Part shown: positions 34,757 through 46,617 of the stretch, piece by piece | Numbering within the stretch: position 1 is the stretch's first letter | Layout of the letters: each line of letters starts with the position of its first letter | Source: Pyrenopolyporus hunteri | Taxonomy: Eukaryota; Ascomycota; Sordariomycetes; Xylariales; Hypoxylaceae | Assembly: GCA_902806595.1 (NCBI GenBank) | Contig: CADCXC010000035.1 | Coordinates: forward strand, 868,001 to 932,000 | DNA: 64,000 bases | Direction of reading: 5' to 3' | Program-made: the position numbers and the translations under genes | The notes under the pieces: generated by a model | Told to the model about the DNA's origin: nothing | The model's input: only the letters and a program-made list of their open reading frames with translations | The model's database searches: none

Positions 34757-35087
34757 ATGGTCCGTCGAACTCTTCCTCCGCCTCAGTAACAGAGTTAACA
34801 AGAAGCAGGCAGACAAATTACGCACCCAGCAGGAGCTTGAGCGACTACAAGCAAAGTATGTCGGCACAGGTCACCCGGACACAACCTCGTGGGAATGGCG
34901 GACCAACGTTGCGCGCGACACTTACTCTAGCCTCGTGGGCCATCCTTCTCAGCTGGCCTATATCTCGCTCGCTCAGAACGAGCCCGCCGCCAAAGTTCGG
35001 GCTCAGCTTTTACGAAAGATGATACAGCCGTGCGGCCCCCCTCCTCCTCGGGAAGGCGAAGAGCCCGTGCAGAGACATATTCAGTAG
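34757..35087 (+). CDS. SF3B5: Splicing factor 3B subunit 5 (SF3b10)
   Basis: Exon 2 (34809-35087) encodes ADKLRTQQELERLQAKYVG, TGHPDTTSWEWRTNVARD, YSSLVGHPSQLAYISLAQNE and KMIQPCGPPPP. These are the blocks of the small SF3b subunit of the U2 snRNP, which helps recognise the branch site. The usual family length of 85-95 residues fits. No ATG is in a suitable place inside the exon. The proposed start is ATG at 34757-34759, followed at once by a 49-nt intron (GTCCGT...GAAGCAG, branch GTTAAC), giving MADKLRT and 93 residues. That first exon is inference: the donor is weak, and an exon further upstream is the alternative. The gene converges with NSE3. Confidence 0.85.
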
Positions 35088-35475
35088 GCCGAGCTGCAAC
35101 CCGGCTGGCGGAAGTATTGTAGGCTGTATTTTACCGCAGTTTGCCTAGGTACGCTTACAAAATCACCGCGCCCGAAAGCTAAACACGCCCTACGTGTTCG
35201 GCAATTCGGTGTTGCTAAGGAAATTCGACCAGATTCTGATCCGCGAAACGGAAGATATGGACTGTAAAACGGGGACAAGGGTTGGGTTGTAATTGACCAC
35301 AGAAACTTGGTGGCAGATGGAATTTACGTGGAATAAAATACGCGGAATACGCGGAATACGCGGAATACGCGGAATACGCCTTGTGGCCATCATTGCTGGG
35401 TATCGTTTACATTGGCTTAAACCTACGGCGCCTTTAAATCCTCGTGCCTCAGGGATGACGCCCTCGGCCCTGAGG
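35088..35475. repeat. Convergent space with 9-bp tandem repeat
   Basis: This lies between SF3B5 (+) and NSE3 (minus). At 35338-35379 the unit ATACGCGGA is repeated about 4.7 times without error. Nothing else is seen. Confidence 0.85.
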
Positions 35476-36490
35476 CTATCGAGCATCCTGTATCCCCAAG
35501 CTCCTCCGCAGTCTCGTGCTAAAATCGTCCGGTAGCTCGCCCCAGACTTCGGTGACTACAGCGGCAATACTCTCAGGCGGGACCTCCACTCTTCCCCGGG
35601 AGCCAACACACCAGGTTACGGCATCCTCATCGCCATCGCTCTTTTCTACTACCTTGTCAACGTAACCCTGCTTCACAATCCTCTGCAGCACGTTGTCGGT
35701 TTTGTCCATGGGCAAGTTTTGGCTGGCGTTCAGACGAGTCAGATATCGCCGTAGCTTCGTGTCGCTCAGTTCCCCTCCGTTCAGCGTGATCAACGAAATG
35801 ACCATGGTGTAGAACCCGACGTACGCAGCTTCCTCGGATGTGCTCGGTATTCGCGAAGGGGGGATAATAGAAGGGGACTTGTATTCCGGCGGCAAGCTCG
35901 AGACTAATATGTATTGCCTAGAGGATGTGGTATTTTGAGAAGTAGCTTTCCTAGCGTTTGCTTCTGTATTTTGTCCAATTAGCGATACCTAATGAAACGT
36001 GTGGCCGTGTGGCCGTGGGGTACGCCTTACTCTGCTTCTCTCTCAGCGTGCGCTTTTCTTTGACGGGTAATTCCAGCATCTCCATGCCGAACACCTTCCG
36101 AAGTTGGGCTTGGGCTCCTTCAAACACGAGCCTGAATGATCTCGAATTGTTTCCTAACACTAAGCGATATATTCAGTATGGTACGCTCAGTAAGGACAAC
36201 GCTCAACAAGATGTTCCGTGCCTGAGCTCACCTTTATCTCGGATGCCGTCTCTCCTGATGGGCATTCTCGCATACTCGCAGGCCAAGGCGTATCGCACGA
36301 GTTTCTTGACTAGTTGGTCTTCCGTGCCATCGCCCGTCTTCTCCATGTCGATATCACCATCTGGATCCTCCTCGGAGGCTCCAGAATTATCCGAGTCATT
36401 ATTGCGGCGGGATTGGCGACGTCGTCGGAACTCGCCGGCTTCGTCGTGGCCCGCTCTCCGCCTTCTCTGAATCTGGGTTTGAGGGGGCAT
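35476..36490 (-). CDS. NSE3: Nse3, MAGE-domain subunit of the SMC5/6 complex
   Basis: Three exons (36490-36232, 36159-36031, 35963-35476) join in phase to about 291 residues. After a basic, acidic N-terminus comes the MAGE homology domain: QLVKKLVRYALACEYARMPI, RRDGIRDK|VLGNNSRSFRL, VFEGAQAQLRKVFGMEMLEL, then YILVSSLPPEYKSPSI. These are followed by YVGFYTMVISLITLNGGELS, LRRYLTRLNASQNLP and KTDNVLQRIVKQGYVDKVV. Family knowledge: Nse3 pairs with Nse1 and Nse4, binds DNA and bridges Smc5/6 in DNA repair. The first ATG in frame is 36490; the frame opens slightly upstream without ATG. Intron branch sites are ATACTGAAT and CGCTAATTG. It is divergent from SLS1, 554 bases apart. Confidence 0.9.
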
Positions 36491-37044
36491 GGCTGTGGTT
36501 TTAGTCAAGAGTCGGAAGATAATCCACCTCTTAGGCTGATGCTGGTCGAGAATAAGCCGGCCGGGTTCTGCGATAAGCGATCGCGCATAGGACTAATGAG
36601 GTGCTGAGATGATAAGGTCCTGATGTGACAGTCCTCGGCTGTTGCGATCTCGGTGGGGAGATTAGAACTAACCAAACGCGTCGAGAGTCAACTTAATACG
36701 CGTACGGATTAAAAGGGTCTCATATCGAACCTTATCTTATCGATAGACGGTTTGTGGTACTCTAGGTATGTGCCTAGCGACAATTTTTTTTTTTTTTTTT
36801 CCTCCCTTCGGTAAGCGCAAGAGACTAAAGCTGATTGCCCAATTGGGAATCACTCAGAACAGAAGGAGAAGAAAAGAAGAAAAGAAGAAAAGAAGAAGAA
36901 AAAAGACGCCGAGGCGAAATTCTTCACTGTTCAAAGGTTAAATCCTTCTCTTTCCAAAATACATAGGTACCTATACAATAGGTATACAATCTACCTACGC
37001 ACGTACATCCTCCAAGTCGAGAAGAAACACTGCGTTCGTCCTTC
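36491..37044. other. Divergent promoter space of NSE3 and SLS1
   Basis: It contains a T-run (36785-36800), a GAAAA/GAAGA-rich stretch (36866-36908) and two GGTACC-type words near 36965-37000. It probably serves both genes. No separate gene is seen. Confidence 0.6.
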
Positions 37045-39830
37045 ATGATAGCTACGAACGTGTCGGGCGGCGCTATCTGTCTCAGATGCCGGTTGCATCT
37101 CCTTCGTCAGAATACTCGACTCTTTCAGGCTTCTAACCGCATCTTTGGGGTCCAACCCCAAGGCCTACGTTGCCTTTCCAACGAGTCAGTCACACACCCA
37201 TCTAGCCGCGACCCGGATCCGCAAGGACACGATGACAGACACGATGAGAGACCCGATGTGGGATACAATGACAGACACGATGACAGACACGACGACAGGC
37301 ACGATGAAACTCCTACAAATAAGGAACGGACACACCATAGAAAGCGAAGAAACGGCCCGGAGATTGGCATGAGGAAGTTGAACATCCACAAGAGGCGCCT
37401 TTCTCGCAATCGCATTCTCACGGAAAACTTCCAGAGCCTCAGCTCAGATATGTTAGGCAAGCCCGCCTCCGTCATCGTCATGAAGGATGGGGGTGTGTTC
37501 CGCAAGCGGAGACTCCCTGTCGCGCCAAACGGCCTCGAAGATGAGCCCGACAATGAACCTACGGATATCGAGACTCTCCTCAAGGACCAGCGGAAACTCC
37601 CCGCTTCTCAGGAGGTCCGCGACAACATCGATAGCTTAAAGCCTAAGACGGAGACTGTCCTGTCCGAAAGACAGTTCCGCAAGCTAGAAGCCGCCTTAGT
37701 CCGCGGCTTCTTAAGTACGCAGTTGCGCGACTATCTCGATCATTATAAGCAGAATGTCGCCACCCCTACTACCACCCCCCTTACACCCAGTCCAGACAGT
37801 GCCTCGTCGGCCGAATATGAGATCAAAACTCCCAAATACGGCTGGATCAAGGATATCAGCCCATGGGCACCATTGCCTACTCTACCGGACGCCACAGAGG
37901 AACGCAATCCTAACCTGCATGGGTACGTAACCGGTCCGGTGACAGGAAAGCAGAGGCTTGCGGTACAAATTTTACGCGAGTGCTGGGGTCTGTCTATCTC
38001 AGAGCTGAATGCCGGGCTCGGCGAGGTGAAAATCAAGATGCGGACGCACCAATTCCATCTCCTAATGCGTATGCCCACCAACTATGTTTCCCACCAAAGA
38101 GAATATTTAACCAACTAAGCCGTTGATAGGTGGCAGCGAGCCTTGGATGACAACCATGGGCAAGACATTGCTAGACTCCGACGAAAAAATCGAGGCGTAC
38201 GGGAATCAGAAGGTGTTACGGCTCGTGACCACAAGAACCAAGGCTATGACCCTGATACAGGACCTAGATAAGATGGTAAAGCGCATCGTCTCGAAAGTCT
38301 TGCCGGAGAATTTTGTTACTCCTGAGCCTCTTAATGAAGCAATGCTAGAAGAGCTCGGGCGTATCACAAATACCCACGTTAAGAAGAGCCAAAATACTGG
38401 ACTGGTCAGTCGGCAGCTATTCCAAAGAAATACAATATCCCTCCGTACATGTGCTAACACAGCGCCCACAGCTCTCAGTTGCTTGGTTTGAGCCTGATCA
38501 AGATGCTTCTAAAGACGTTGAAGGATTAGAAACCCCGTACGACGTCGTCTCCCGCCTGGTCCTTACTGCGTTCAACTTACAGCCAGCGACAACAACGGCT
38601 CTCCTAGCAGCAGATCTGCCTAACGAAGCTACCGGGCGTTTGATTGAGGGTATTGTGAATAGAGAAAAATTGGGATGGAAGGACAAAGTAGGTGATTGGG
38701 CTCGATTCATGCTGCCAACGGTATCCAAGGCAACGAAGAATCGGCTTGAAAACCCGAAGCTCCCGATCGCACTTTCGGCTAAGTTATCCGCGTTCGATAA
38801 GGGCAAGGGGGCTTTGCCGGCTACGCAATCTCCTACTCAGGAGGCCCAGGAGGTCGGATGGGCTGAAAAGCTCCAAGTGCTAACAAAAGCCCATTTCGGC
38901 TTCTTGTTGCACGAAAGGGGGTCGTGGAGCTCGCTTCCTCTTCTGCCCGACCTCCTAGCTTCCAACAACCCCCGTGTGTTCGCCCCCGTCGCCCCCCATC
39001 CTCTTCAGCTCGCTAGGTTCAAGACGAATAACGACCAAAGCATCCATGTGCCGTCGCAGACGGAAACCACGGTAGCACGGACAAAAACCACCGTAGTTAT
39101 CCGATTCTGGCCCTTCCAGCCAAAACCAGTAAGTAAGGAAAAGGAGAGTAAGAAAAGGGGACGTAAACGACGGGAGAAAGAGCCGGAGCCTGAAGCCGCT
39201 CCAGCCTTAGCGCCTGCCCTTGAGCTGCGCCTAGCAGCCTCACAGCACGAAATTAAGGGCATTGAGAGCTTGCGCGCCATCAAACAGGCGCATATATCAG
39301 ACGTGATGCTCCCCGCATCTCCCGTCGACCTACGTTTCGTACAGTCCCAATACGCGGCACTAGAAGGAGAGCCTGGCGAGCTCGCTTCCTGGAAACCTCT
39401 AGCCGACTTTCTTGGTTCCTCCCGTCTCAGCTTGAAGCATGGCGAGCTCAAGACTCCGCCACGACAGACGTTCCCAATACCGAGGCGCCTCTTCAGTTAT
39501 CCCACCATTTCCAACTCCAATCTTAGATCTGCTTCCATTCCGGAAGACCCAGACGAGCTCGTCAGTACCCCATATACGTTTGTCGGTCTAGAAGTTCATC
39601 GTTCCCTCTCGATACCATACGACGGTTTCAAGCTCTCTTACACGTCTATAGAGGCGGGGCCAGGGAGCGGGAATACGGCAGAAGTTAGTTTAGAGGCCGG
39701 CTCGGAGGACGTTTCCTACAACGATGCAGGCGTGAAAAAGCTTCATGATAACTTCTTAGCCGCGTGCCAGAAACTCACTGGAACTAAAATGCTATGGATG
39801 GGAAATTTGGACGATACAGTAAGAGCTTGA
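37045..39830 (+). CDS. SLS1: Sls1-type mitochondrial inner-membrane gene-expression protein
   Basis: Three exons (37045-38068, 38130-38404, 38472-39830) join in phase to about 885 residues. The N-terminal 45 residues are basic with Ser and Arg, fitting a mitochondrial presequence. An Asp/His/Arg repeat follows. Family blocks are present: RRLSRNRILTENFQSLSSDMLG with GKPASVIVMKDGG, RPVT-like GPVTGKQRLAVQILRECWGLS, GSEPWMTTMGKTLL, YNQKVLRL-like YGNQKVLRLVTTRTKA, and a long C-terminal region ending with SLSIPYDGFKLSYTSIEAG. Sls1 in yeast is an inner-membrane protein that couples mitochondrial transcription with translation. Recognition is by resemblance of these blocks; the C-terminal half is only loosely conserved. 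A lysine-rich basic run (ESKKRGRKRREKEPEPEA) is odd in a mitochondrial protein and may be a matrix loop. It converges with TEF1. Confidence 0.85.
37224..37308. repeat. Imperfect 12-bp tandem repeat coding Asp/His/Arg
   Basis: Units like GACACGATGACA are repeated about seven times inside exon 1 of SLS1. They translate to DDRHDERPDVGYNDRHDDRH, just after the presequence. Copy number probably varies between strains. Confidence 0.85.
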
Positions 39831-40559
39831 CCGTCATGTTATTTGGCATAGCAGAATATTATATCATGTATATATGCGTTTATGAGTAACCTAACTCCCC
39901 TTAACGCCTCCCTAGGCTTTCTGAATTGTCAAGTATACGTTACCCTAAATTGGCCTCGGGATACATTACCCTACGCCATTCCGGGACCCAACACTATTTT
40001 ATCCTTAGATTTATTAGCACAGTCGGTTTTCCTAGGGAGTACTTACAACTAAGATAAGTCGATGTCAGCAGTGATATGTTGATGGGGATTCTACCTATAT
40101 ACCCATCCTTGATGTATTTTCCCCGGGATATTACCCGGGCGTGACTTGGAAACTACGATTATGGCTCGGGGAACATATCGAGGACATTGGGAACGGCTGA
40201 GGGTACTACAATGGTCTAATGGGTTGGGTAGGGAGGTGGACGTCAGCAAAACAGCTACACGATATGATGACATGCCCAAGAATGAGTTACTCAAGGAATA
40301 TCAGCGTCACGAAAACGTAAATGCGCGGGTCACGGTCTATGACTCTATTTTACTACAAGCACATGAGAAAGTTTTGTCCGAAATGCCCATAACCCTTCCT
40401 CTCATAATGCGCTCTGAAGTCAAGTGTCCGAGGGGACAGATCGTGTCGAAAGTAAAGGAAATTCGTAGAGGCATAGTCGTGTCATTAAGGGTCACGGGCA
40501 GATGACCAATTGGAGACGCAATGCGTCCATCAGTCTTAGTCGGGTTGCAATTGGCAAGC
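39831..40559. other. Convergent intergenic space of SLS1 and TEF1
   Basis: It holds both 3' ends. An open frame of about 114 codons begins with ATG at 40161 and stops at 40505 (+), antisense to the likely TEF1 3' UTR. It has no recognised motif and is left uncalled. Confidence 0.5.
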
Positions 40560-42415
40560 TTATTTCTTGCCCGTCGCCTTGGCAGCAGACTTGGTAACTT
40601 TGCCCGTCTTGGTGCTCTTGTTCACAGCCTTGATGACACCGACAGCCACGGTCTGACGCATGTCACGGACAGCGAAACGACCAAGAGGAGGGTAGTCAGT
40701 GAAAGCCTCAACGCACATGGGCTTAGAGGGGACCATCTTGACGATGGCGGCGTCACCGGACTTGATGAACTTGGGAGAGTTCTCGACAGACTTGCCAGTT
40801 CGTCGGTCAATCTTCTCGAGAAGCTCAGCGAACTTGCAGGCAATGTGTGCGGTATGGCAATCGAGGACGGGAGCGTATCCAGCGCCAACCTGGCCAGGGT
40901 GGTTAAGGACGATGACCTGGGCGGTGAAGTCGTCACAGCCAGCAGGGGGGTCGTTCTTGGAGTCACCGGCGACGTTTCCTCGTCGGATTTCCTTGACGGA
41001 GACGTTCTTCACGTTGAAACCAACGTTGTCACCAGGGACACCCTCAGTAAGCTGTTCGTGGTGCATCTCGACTGACTTGACTTCAGTGGTGACACCAGCC
41101 GGGGCAAAGGTGACTACCATGCCGGGCTTGAGGGTACCGGTCTCGATACGGCCGACGGGCACAGTTCCAATACCACCAATCTTGTAGACATCCTGGAGAG
41201 GGAGACGAAGGGGCTTGTCTGTGGGGCGCTTGGGGGGCTCGATGGCGTCAATGGCCTCGAGGAGGGTCTTGCCAGTGACCTTGCCGCCCTTGCCTTCCTT
41301 CTCCCAGCCCTTGTACCAGGGGCAGTTGGTGGATGGGGCCAACATGTTGTCTCCGTGGAAACCAGAAATGGGGACGAAGGCAACGGTCTTCGGGTTGTAG
41401 CCGACCTTCTTGATGAAGTTGGAAGTCTCCTTGATGATTTCCTGGTATCGGTCCTCGGACCACTTGGTGGTGTCCATCTTGTTGATGGCAACAATGAGCT
41501 GCTTGACGCCCAGGGTGTAGGCGAGGAGAGCGTGCTCACGGGTCTGGCCATCCTTGGAGATACCAGCCTCGAACTCACCAGTACCAGCGGCAATGATGAG
41601 AATGGCACAATCAGCCTGCGAGGTACCCGTAATCATGTTCTTGATGAAGTCACGATGGCCGGGGGCATCTAGAGATATGGTATTAGTATCTGGCGGAACC
41701 AGGTGTTTCGATATGATTGCGGTATGGATAAGGACTTACCAATGACGGTGACATAGTACTTGGGAGTCTCAAACTTCCAGAGGGCAATGTCAATAGTGAT
41801 ACCACGCTCACGCTCAGCCTTGAGCTTGTCAAGAACCCAGGCATACTTGAAGGAACCCTTGCCGAGCTCAGCAGCTTCCTATCCAGTGTGTCAGTTGGGT
41901 TGTTATTCAATTCCCAGTGCGACAACTCGGCACGTCGTCTAGAGGGGTTGGTTGCTCCGTGCACAATTCTTGTGCAGAACGTCAGAGCGGGGTAGGGAAA
42001 ATTTTGTGCCCCTCGGTGGGGTTTGAGTCGTGACAAAGGAGGGGCAACGCGACTGAAGCGCAGGAACTAGATATATCGAGTCGTCCAGGAAAAAAAAAAA
42101 AGATCGCAGGTTTTCAAATGCGGGAGGATAGAGGGAACTTGAAAAGTGAATTCTTGACTGACCTTCTCGAACTTCTCGATAGTTCGCTTGTCGATACCAC
42201 CACATTGGTAGATCAAGTGGCCGGTAGTGGTGGATTTGCCACTGTCGACATCTGTGATCGTAGTCAGTAAACTCTGAAAAGCACTTGTAGGGAATTCCCG
42301 AAGGGAACTTACGGCCAATGACGACGACGTTGATGTGAGTCTTGTCTTCCTTACTATAGGCTTGTCAACAATGTTTGATCCTCAACAAAGCGACGATTTG
42401 ATTCACATACCCCAT
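40560..42415 (-). CDS. TEF1: Translation elongation factor EF-1 alpha
   Basis: Five exons (42415-42411, 42353-42313, 42251-42163, 41878-41740, 41668-40560) join exactly to 460 residues, the family length. GTPase motifs are in order: G1 GHVDSGKST, switch I region with RGITIDIALWKF, G3 DAPGHRDFIKN, G4 NKMD, and GFHGDNM. The C-terminal barrels follow, and the tail ends AAKATGKK. It delivers aminoacyl-tRNA to the ribosome with GTP. Exon 1 is only ATGGG. Intron 3 (41879-42162, 284 nt) is the long variable intron used for fungal species barcoding. The codons of the last exon are strongly biased to C-ending, as in highly expressed genes, in contrast to its neighbours. Confidence 0.99.
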
Positions 42416-44398
42416 TTTGGCGGGAGAAGCTTATGTCTCGAGTGTGTAGTTGTGTAGTAAAGGGAGACGCGAGTGGTAGAACTGCGCGGATGATGGTTAG
42501 TTTGATTCTCTTCTTGTTGATATCCTTGGTGATGACTATGGGAGAGATGGTGATGATGTTGAGAAGTTCATGTGTTGATGGGAGAAGGATGATGAGGGAG
42601 GAATGCTCACGTTCAGCAGGTGTTAATGCTCTGATTAACGGTGTGCGAGACGAGGATCAAAAGGAAATTCAGAAGAGCATTGCGAGGGTGTGTCGGGGTT
42701 TATAAATTATTTCGGACGGTGGCTAAGATAGATTTTTGATTGTGGGGCCAATGCCCCTCCTCAGGCCCTTCCTGCCTGCTCACCCCTCCTTCCAAATTCA
42801 CAAACTCGAATTTTTTTTTTTTGATAAGGCACTGTGGCTTTTCCATAGTACCTAAGTACATGGATACCTGATTTTTAAGCTTTGCAGCTATTGATTGGCT
42901 TAAAAAATTCTCCAAGCAAAAAAAAACTGCCAGGTACGTACCTACGTACATACCTAAGTAGGTACCTACCTAATTGCCTACACACATGTACTGTACCTAC
43001 CTGGGTAGGTACTTAACACACAATTCAACTCTATGGCTGCTCTTACTTACCTACCTAGGTAGGTACCTAGGTATTTAACATAGGTGGTACTGTATTAATA
43101 AGAGAGCCTAGACGTCGGGGCGCCTCTTAAAAACCTACACGGACTACCGAATCATCCAACATTCACATCCTAGGTAGCTCGTACCCAAGTTAGGTACATG
43201 TATATCGCATGCAGGTTCCCCTAACTCATACACCCTATAAGCGATAACTATCTATATAGGGGGCACATAGGTACTCGAGCTTGGTTTATCCCGTAGAAGT
43301 AAACTCGGATGTATACGTGTATATAAACAGGACTCACAGGACATTTAAATAGCTACATGTACCTGTAGCTCTCGCTGTACGTAGCATTTATCATACAGTT
43401 CCTTAGCGACCCGTATAAATAGGTAGGTACATACCACTAATCCCCATTGTGAGTCAGACCGGTTGATTTGCGCATATACGCACTGAATCATAACCTTAAA
43501 GCAAAAAAAAAAAGAAAAATTAAATAATTAAATAAACGTATCTGATAGCTGCCCAACCTGCTGAGATTCTCCACATATAGAGTCCTAAAAGAAATATACA
43601 AAAGTCCTTATTGGCCCCTCTGCTGCTGCAGTTATGAAAATTTATCATGTGAGATCTAGGTACCGCTATATTGATACGTCATGGATTGAGGTTCCCCAAA
43701 GCCGCTACTACGCAGAAACCCAGATCTGATCTTTGGCAACTAAGTACCTACGGCTACTATACCCACTACACACGCATCTTAGGTATATTTACATCTAGGT
43801 ATGTCCTAGGTAGTTCGGGGTTTCTGGCCTAACTCCGCACCTAGACTCTACAGGGTTTTAAGGTACCCCTAGTTTGCCCACTCACATGTGTCCCTCTAAT
43901 ATGCGGTACCTAGATACCTACCTAGGTATCTATGTTGTGTAATTGTAGGTAGATTACATACATGTATGTTGAGGATATTCCGGCGCGGCTCGAGAACAGT
44001 AAAAATCTTATCCTTGGATTTTGCTCAACGCCTAAAATTACCCTAAGTCCCAGAATTCCCTTCATGTTTTCTCTTCGGCTTGGGTTCTCCTGACCATTGG
44101 GGGGTTATTTATCCGTATATCAAAAAGGACTGGTCAACTTGAGGTATGGACGTAGCTATTACAAGCCCCGAGAGATAATTATCGTCAAGTGCAAAATCTT
44201 AGCCCGGGTATATATTTCCTAAACGTCTCTAGGATAATCGCAAATGATTATTCAAGTCCAACAAAGGGAGGCAACGAGCCACGTGTGCTGGAACCCACCG
44301 ACCGAATTCCTTCCATACATCTTCTCGCCGCTTGACTTGGAATAAGGGTGTATACATTACTTGGCCAGCTTGCAAGGCCTCGTATGCTTGTTGCTGTC
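42416..44398. repeat. TEF1 promoter side and long palindromic-word region
   Basis: 42416-42720 is the TEF1 leader and promoter. From about 42930 to 43470 and from 43740 to 43970 the sequence is dense in TACCTAGGTA, GGTACC and ACATGT words. An A-run sits at 43503-43513 next to AT-rich sequence. No gene is supported up to the stop of the Myb gene. Confidence 0.7.
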
Positions 44399-46617
44399 TC
44401 AATCAACCCATATGTTATTGATAATCCGGCCGTCTTCGTCTAAGTCGTCTTCCTGACGATTGGGGTTCCTACCGCATCTTATAACGGCGGCCTTCTCTTT
44501 CTGACCTAGAGCAATTTGATCAAAACCAGGGGGTAATATCCTATCACCTTCGAGATACCATACTTTTAGACCACGAGCCTTATCGCGTAGAGCTTGCTGG
44601 GTTCGTGGGTTTTCGAACCCGCCTACTTTCTCCATCGAACTCCATGAACAGTTTAAAGAAGGGTCAGCTATTAGCTCCAAGAGCCTTGAGGTGTCAGATG
44701 CGGACCACGGTACGCGATGTTGCCGGGGCCTGTTTGCGTAGTATGAACGTCGAATGCTGCGGGCCTCCTGACTAAGCACTAAAATATCCTGCTCCTGAAG
44801 GCTGGGGTCCTCCGGTGAACCATCCCCCGGTCGTCGGCGGACGTCCTGCTGAGAAGTAACCGGAAGCGACTGAAGTCGAGGGCCACTAGCCCGTGATTGC
44901 CTGGGGTCTTGGGGACACTTGGTAGACAAATTTCGAGCAGCTACGTTGTTATTCCGAGTACGTCTAGATTCATCGCGGAGCTGTTCGTTTACCTCGAAAT
45001 CGTCGTAGCCTTCTTCGCTCCCGTCGTCCTCGTCAGGCCTCGGGCGTTTGCGTATACGGCCCAAAACCTCCCTAGGCTCTAGGCGACGGATTGCGTCTCC
45101 GATATCTAATTCGTTTCTTTTTCCTTCGCCAGTGTGACGGTCGGATAAGCTTGTCGATGCTGGATGTATCGTAGCCTGCCCCTCACTTTGCCTTATGGCT
45201 GCCAGAGTAGCAGAACTATTAATGAAATTTTGACTGAAACACGTTAGTATGGTTTTAGCATGAAGAGGCCGAGGATGTGCTCGTATACGTACTTAGACTC
45301 TTGTTCTGGAAGTCGGTCATATTCCCCAATGTCTGTATTGGATGTAGAATCCGAGTCTTTGGCTTCGTTGCTATTGTCGACGAATAGGGGCTCCGACTCC
45401 CCGCGTCCCGTGGTGTCGTGCGCACTTGATCCTAGAGCCGGGCTAGTAACCTGAGCACCGCTCTGGAACGTCGGCTGGTTGATCTGCTTATACATGCGTG
45501 AAGCCCATGATCTGATATCGTCGAGGAGCTTTTCCATAGGAAAGTCCTGATCCAAAGTCGACCTTATCTCTGATCTGTCAGAGGCGGACAGCATAGAAAT
45601 AATATTTTGAACGCGACCTCGATAGGCGCTATGGATGGTGTTTTCCTTATTGATGTTGATTGCAGCCAATGGTTTAAGTTGTTCGTCGTCTGGCGCCTCC
45701 TGAGCGTTACCGGAGAGGTGTTTGGGACCAGCGTAAAATATGCTGATGGCTAGTTCATAGGGGTCGGCGGAAGGATCAGCCACTAGGAGCTCGACGAGGC
45801 GACGGGATCGAATACGAAATCCTAGATCCAACGTCTTCTCAGTATCCTCGTCCACATGAAAATATGGGTTGAATGAAGCTGGAAAGGCATCGTCTAATTG
45901 CTCGAGGATGGGTAGGGGTTCCTTTTTCCTAACCCTAACGTCTATAATAAGTGCAAGGAGCGATAGCATATTTCCAGAGCAGATAGCCACTCGTATCTTG
46001 GCTCGCACTGCCGGGTCGTAGTCATCAGATAAATTGATAGGTTTGATGAACAGAGTACTAGTATCGGCGAAAGGAAGACGAGCATGATTATAAAATTTTC
46101 TAGCGCTGCTTAATCTTGAAAGACCGTCCGCGGTTGGCTGATCACTGTCCATAGAGGAGAGAACATCATACATCTTGCCAGACCAGCGTGTCAGCTTAGG
46201 TATATCAAAATCGAGCATGTCCTCTATTCTATCATCGTCTATATCTGGCGCTTCACGAGTGTCATCCGCCTCGGTGGCGGCGCTCCCTGATGGCGCCGTG
46301 GCCTCGAATATAGGAGGTAGGCCTGCGCAGCATTTAGTAAATATATAACGAGGGAAACTCGACATCGTCATACTAGGATTTCGTGGCTCGGAGCCGGTTT
46401 GTGAGGCAGAGCCTTTCGGGAAGTCGCTCATTGCGACGCTCCCGGAGGCTCCGCGGCCGCGGGAACCGTCTTGGGCGGTTCCCGCCGGCGGCCGAGACTC
46501 AAGCTCTAAGGATGCTTTGGGGCGTCTGGCGCTGCTTCGGGTTTGCCTTGGAGCCAATCGATCGGTAGGCTCGACGGACTCGGTCCGACGCGTAGCTGGA
46601 CGACGCCTCCCAGACAT
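44399..46617 (-). CDS. Myb/SANT telobox-type DNA-binding protein, candidate telomere-repeat binder
   Basis: Exon 1 46617-45293 and exon 2 45233-44399 (intron 59 nt, donor GTACGT, branch CATACTAAC) join to about 719 residues. Residues 1-120 are basic and disordered. About 130-330 form a helix-rich region (LTRWSGKMYDVLSSMDSD, FRIRSRRLVELLVADPSA, ELAISIFYAG). The C-terminal Myb domain lies at about 615-666: VPWSASDTSRLLELI, CSWSSMEKVGG and a third helix RTQQALRDKARGLK. It is followed by LPPGFDQIALGQKEKAAV. Helix 3 resembles the telobox consensus (LKDKxR) of TRF/Taz1-type proteins. By family logic it may bind double-stranded TTAGGG repeats at telomeres or promoters. The N-terminal helical region could be a dimerisation (TRFH-like) domain; that is inference. 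Two tandem telomere repeats lie 114 bases upstream of the start. Confidence 0.75.

Noticed and set aside
35338..35379. CRISPR-like array
   Set aside because: The repeats are 9 bp with no spacers and the genome is eukaryotic, so it is a plain tandem repeat.
40161..40505. Possible small gene of about 114 codons near the TEF1 3' end
   Set aside because: No recognisable motif, and it is antisense to the likely TEF1 3' UTR; too weak to call without transcripts.
40622..41608. Several long frames antisense or shifted within TEF1
   Set aside because: They arise from the extreme C-ending codon bias of TEF1; the 460-residue sense product is unambiguous.
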